From Candidatus Paraprevotella stercoravium (GTDB lineage Bacteria > Bacteroidota > Bacteroidia > Bacteroidales > Bacteroidaceae): a stretch of 64,000 nucleotides of DNA. The stretch covers positions 1 to 64,000 of the forward strand of contig CALUIU010000003.1 of NCBI GenBank assembly GCA_944320795.1, written 5' to 3'. Shown piece by piece: positions 62,602 through 64,000 of the stretch. The position numbers were made by a program, and so were the translations under genes. The notes beneath the pieces were generated by a model that was given only the letters and a program-made list of their open reading frames with translations, searched no databases and had not been told where the DNA came from. Position 1 is the stretch's first letter; each line of letters begins with the position of its first letter.

Positions 62602-64000
62602 ATGAAAAGAAAGAATCAGAAACCGACCAAGGCACAATGGATCAAAATGAGCGTGGTGTGCCTGCTCTATATTGCCTTTCTGATCTGGATCAGAAGCTGG
62701 TGGGGTGTGATCGTACTGCCGTTCATTTTCGATGCCTATATCACTAAGAAAATCAACTGGACCTGGTGGAAAGATGCCGAGAATCCTGTTACCCGTACCG
62801 TGATGAGTTGGGTAGACGCCATTGTTTTTGCTTTGGTTGCCGTATATTTTGTGAATATTTATTTCTTCCAGAACTATACCATCCCTTCTTCTTCGCTGGA
62901 GAAATCCCTGCTGGTAGGCGATTATCTGTTTGTGAGTAAGATGAGTTACGGACCGCGTGTACCACAAACGCCGCTTTCCATGCCGCTCACACAGCACACC
63001 ATGCCTATTCTGGGAACCAAATCCTACAGCGAGTGGCCTCAGTGGGAGTATAAGCGTGTCAAGGGAGGCAAGGTACAGTTGAACGACATCGTTGTGTTCA
63101 ACTATCCGGCCGGAGATACCGTGTCACTCAATCCGAACTACCAGGCCGTGTATTACCGCCTGTGTTACGGATACGGTCGTCAGATCTACGACCAGATGGT
63201 TGCTCCGGTACCCGTGCTCGACTCACTGCCCGTGATGCAGCAGCGCTCCTATCTGCTTCAGTTCTATGAACTGGGACGTCAGTACGTAGCGCAGAATCAG
63301 GCCGAGTTCGGTGAGGTAACTTGGCGTCCGGTGGACCGTCGTGAGAACTATGTGAAGCGCTGTGTGGGACTGCCCGGACAGACGCTCCAGATTAAGGATC
63401 ACATTGTTTATCTGGACGGAAAACCGAATAAAGAACCTGATAATGTGCAGTATAATTACCGCATCAGCCTGAAACAGAATATTCCCGACGAACTGGTTCG
63501 CGAACTGGGACTCAGTCAGGAAGACCTTCAGGGAGCTGCACAGCGCGGTGGCGTGATGCCGCTCACCCAGCATGCTTATGACGTTCTGTCCAAGCGTAAG
63601 GATATTGTAGAAAGCATCGCTTACGAACCGGCTAATGAAACCGAAGGTATCTATCCCTGGAATCAGGCAACCGGATGGACCAGCGACAATTACGGTCCGG
63701 TATGGATTCCGGCCAAGGGCAAGTCTATCGACTTGACTCCGGAGAATATTGCCGTTTATGAGCGCCCGATCCGTGTGTACGAAGGCAATGACCTGCAGGT
63801 GAAGGAAGACGGAAAGATCTACATCAACGGCAAGGAAGCCAAGAGTTATACCTTCAAGATGGACTACTACTGGATGATGGGTGACAACCGTCACAATTCC
63901 GAAGACTCCCGTTACTGGGGATTTGTGCCCGAGGATCATGTAGTCGGCAAGCCGATTATCATCTGGCTGTCGCTCGACAAAGACCGCGGATGGTTTGATG
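62602..64000 (+). CDS. lepB: Signal peptidase I, 3' end outside the window
   Basis: An open frame of 466 codons that runs to the right edge without a stop. Two N-terminal hydrophobic segments (about 16-50 and 68-91) anchor it in the inner membrane. The catalytic Ser lies in [20 protein letters not shown] and the general-base Lys in [14 protein letters not shown]. Box E reads [19 protein letters not shown]. The segment between the Ser and Lys boxes and the one after the Lys box are much longer than in E. coli, as is usual in Bacteroidetes. It follows dapB by 30 bases and is probably in the same operon. Confidence 0.95.
   Translation, partial: MKRKNQKPTKAQWIKMSVVCLLYIAFLIWIRSWWGVIVLPFIFDAYITKKINWTWWKDAENPVTRTVMSWVDAIVFALVAVYFVNIYFFQNYTIPSSSLEKSLLVGDYLFVSKMSYGPRVPQTPLSMPLTQHTMPILGTKSYSEWPQWEYKRVKGGKVQLNDIVVFNYPAGDTVSLNPNYQAVYYRLCYGYGRQIYDQMVAPVPVLDSLPVMQQRSYLLQFYELGRQYVAQNQAEFGEVTWRPVDRRENYVKRCVGLPGQTLQIKDHIVYLDGKPNKEPDNVQYNYRISLKQNIPDELVRELGLSQEDLQGAAQRGGVMPLTQHAYDVLSKRKDIVESIAYEPANETEGIYPWNQATGWTSDNYGPVWIPAKGKSIDLTPENIAVYERPIRVYEGNDLQVKEDGKIYINGKEAKSYTFKMDYYWMMGDNRHNSEDSRYWGFVPEDHVVGKPIIIWLSLDKDRGWFD

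Noticed and set aside
1-64000. tRNA or rRNA genes
   Set aside because: I scanned the gene-free spacers for T-loop-like GGTTCRANTCC and for rRNA landmarks and found none; a covariance search could still find a missed one.

Overview
The window is a 64-kb piece of a Bacteroidales chromosome, most like Bacteroides or Phocaeicola. The grounds are the protein families (HhH/beta-barrel outer-membrane protein, PorZ-like propeller with a type IX-style C-terminal domain, DUF4294, DUF2851, DUF2179/YitT pairs, MetY, FrdABC with a single cytochrome b), the near absence of Shine-Dalgarno sequences, and promoters of the Bacteroides type (TTTG, about 19 bases, TAnnTTTG). It is mostly housekeeping chromosome. 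Accessory content is a tubulin-like locus at the left edge, a gene-decay zone at 11.3-13.9 kb and one ISL3-family insertion sequence. I see no tRNA, rRNA, CRISPR array or prophage.

Left part (0-22 kb). A divergent tubulin-like protein and a small membrane protein are followed by a frameshifted TonB-domain gene and a BlaI-type repressor at the tail of a menaquinone operon (HAD-thioesterase fusion, menF, menD, menB, with no menC or menE). Next come a PBP4-type carboxypeptidase with a PH-domain membrane protein, then a decay zone holding a Fic remnant, a broken secreted-protein gene and an internally deleted alpha/beta hydrolase. nadB, a MATE pump, trkH, a radical SAM gene and an HhH/beta-barrel protein divergent from a DUF4294 gene complete this part.

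Middle (22.5-24.2 kb). Two AT-rich spacers flank a SpoU-type rRNA/tRNA methyltransferase gene and carry a cluster of TTATCAACA boxes. By eye, base skew appears to change sign here (C>G on the + strand to the left even in + strand genes, G>C to the right in several - strand genes). This is the best candidate for the chromosomal replication origin.

Right part (24-64 kb). nadA, a GNAT gene and metY run rightward. A tight leftward operon leuS-yitT-yitT-rdgB-porZ-like-acyltransferase-luxR follows. A spacer with a promoter, a candidate non-coding RNA and two stacked terminators precedes mutS. A truncated gene abuts the ISL3 element, then lgt-ychF, polA, a polyprenyl diphosphate synthase, deoC-mazG-dtd, uvrC, apt, mnmG, the highly expressed fumarate reductase operon, a DUF2851-thioesterase-dprA operon, dapB, and a signal peptidase I gene that runs off the right edge.

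Functionally, the men genes (head group) and polyprenyl synthase (a possible side-chain enzyme) would supply menaquinone, which fumarate reductase uses in anaerobic respiration. NadB and NadA together make quinolinate for NAD, and NadB can use fumarate as oxidant in anaerobes.
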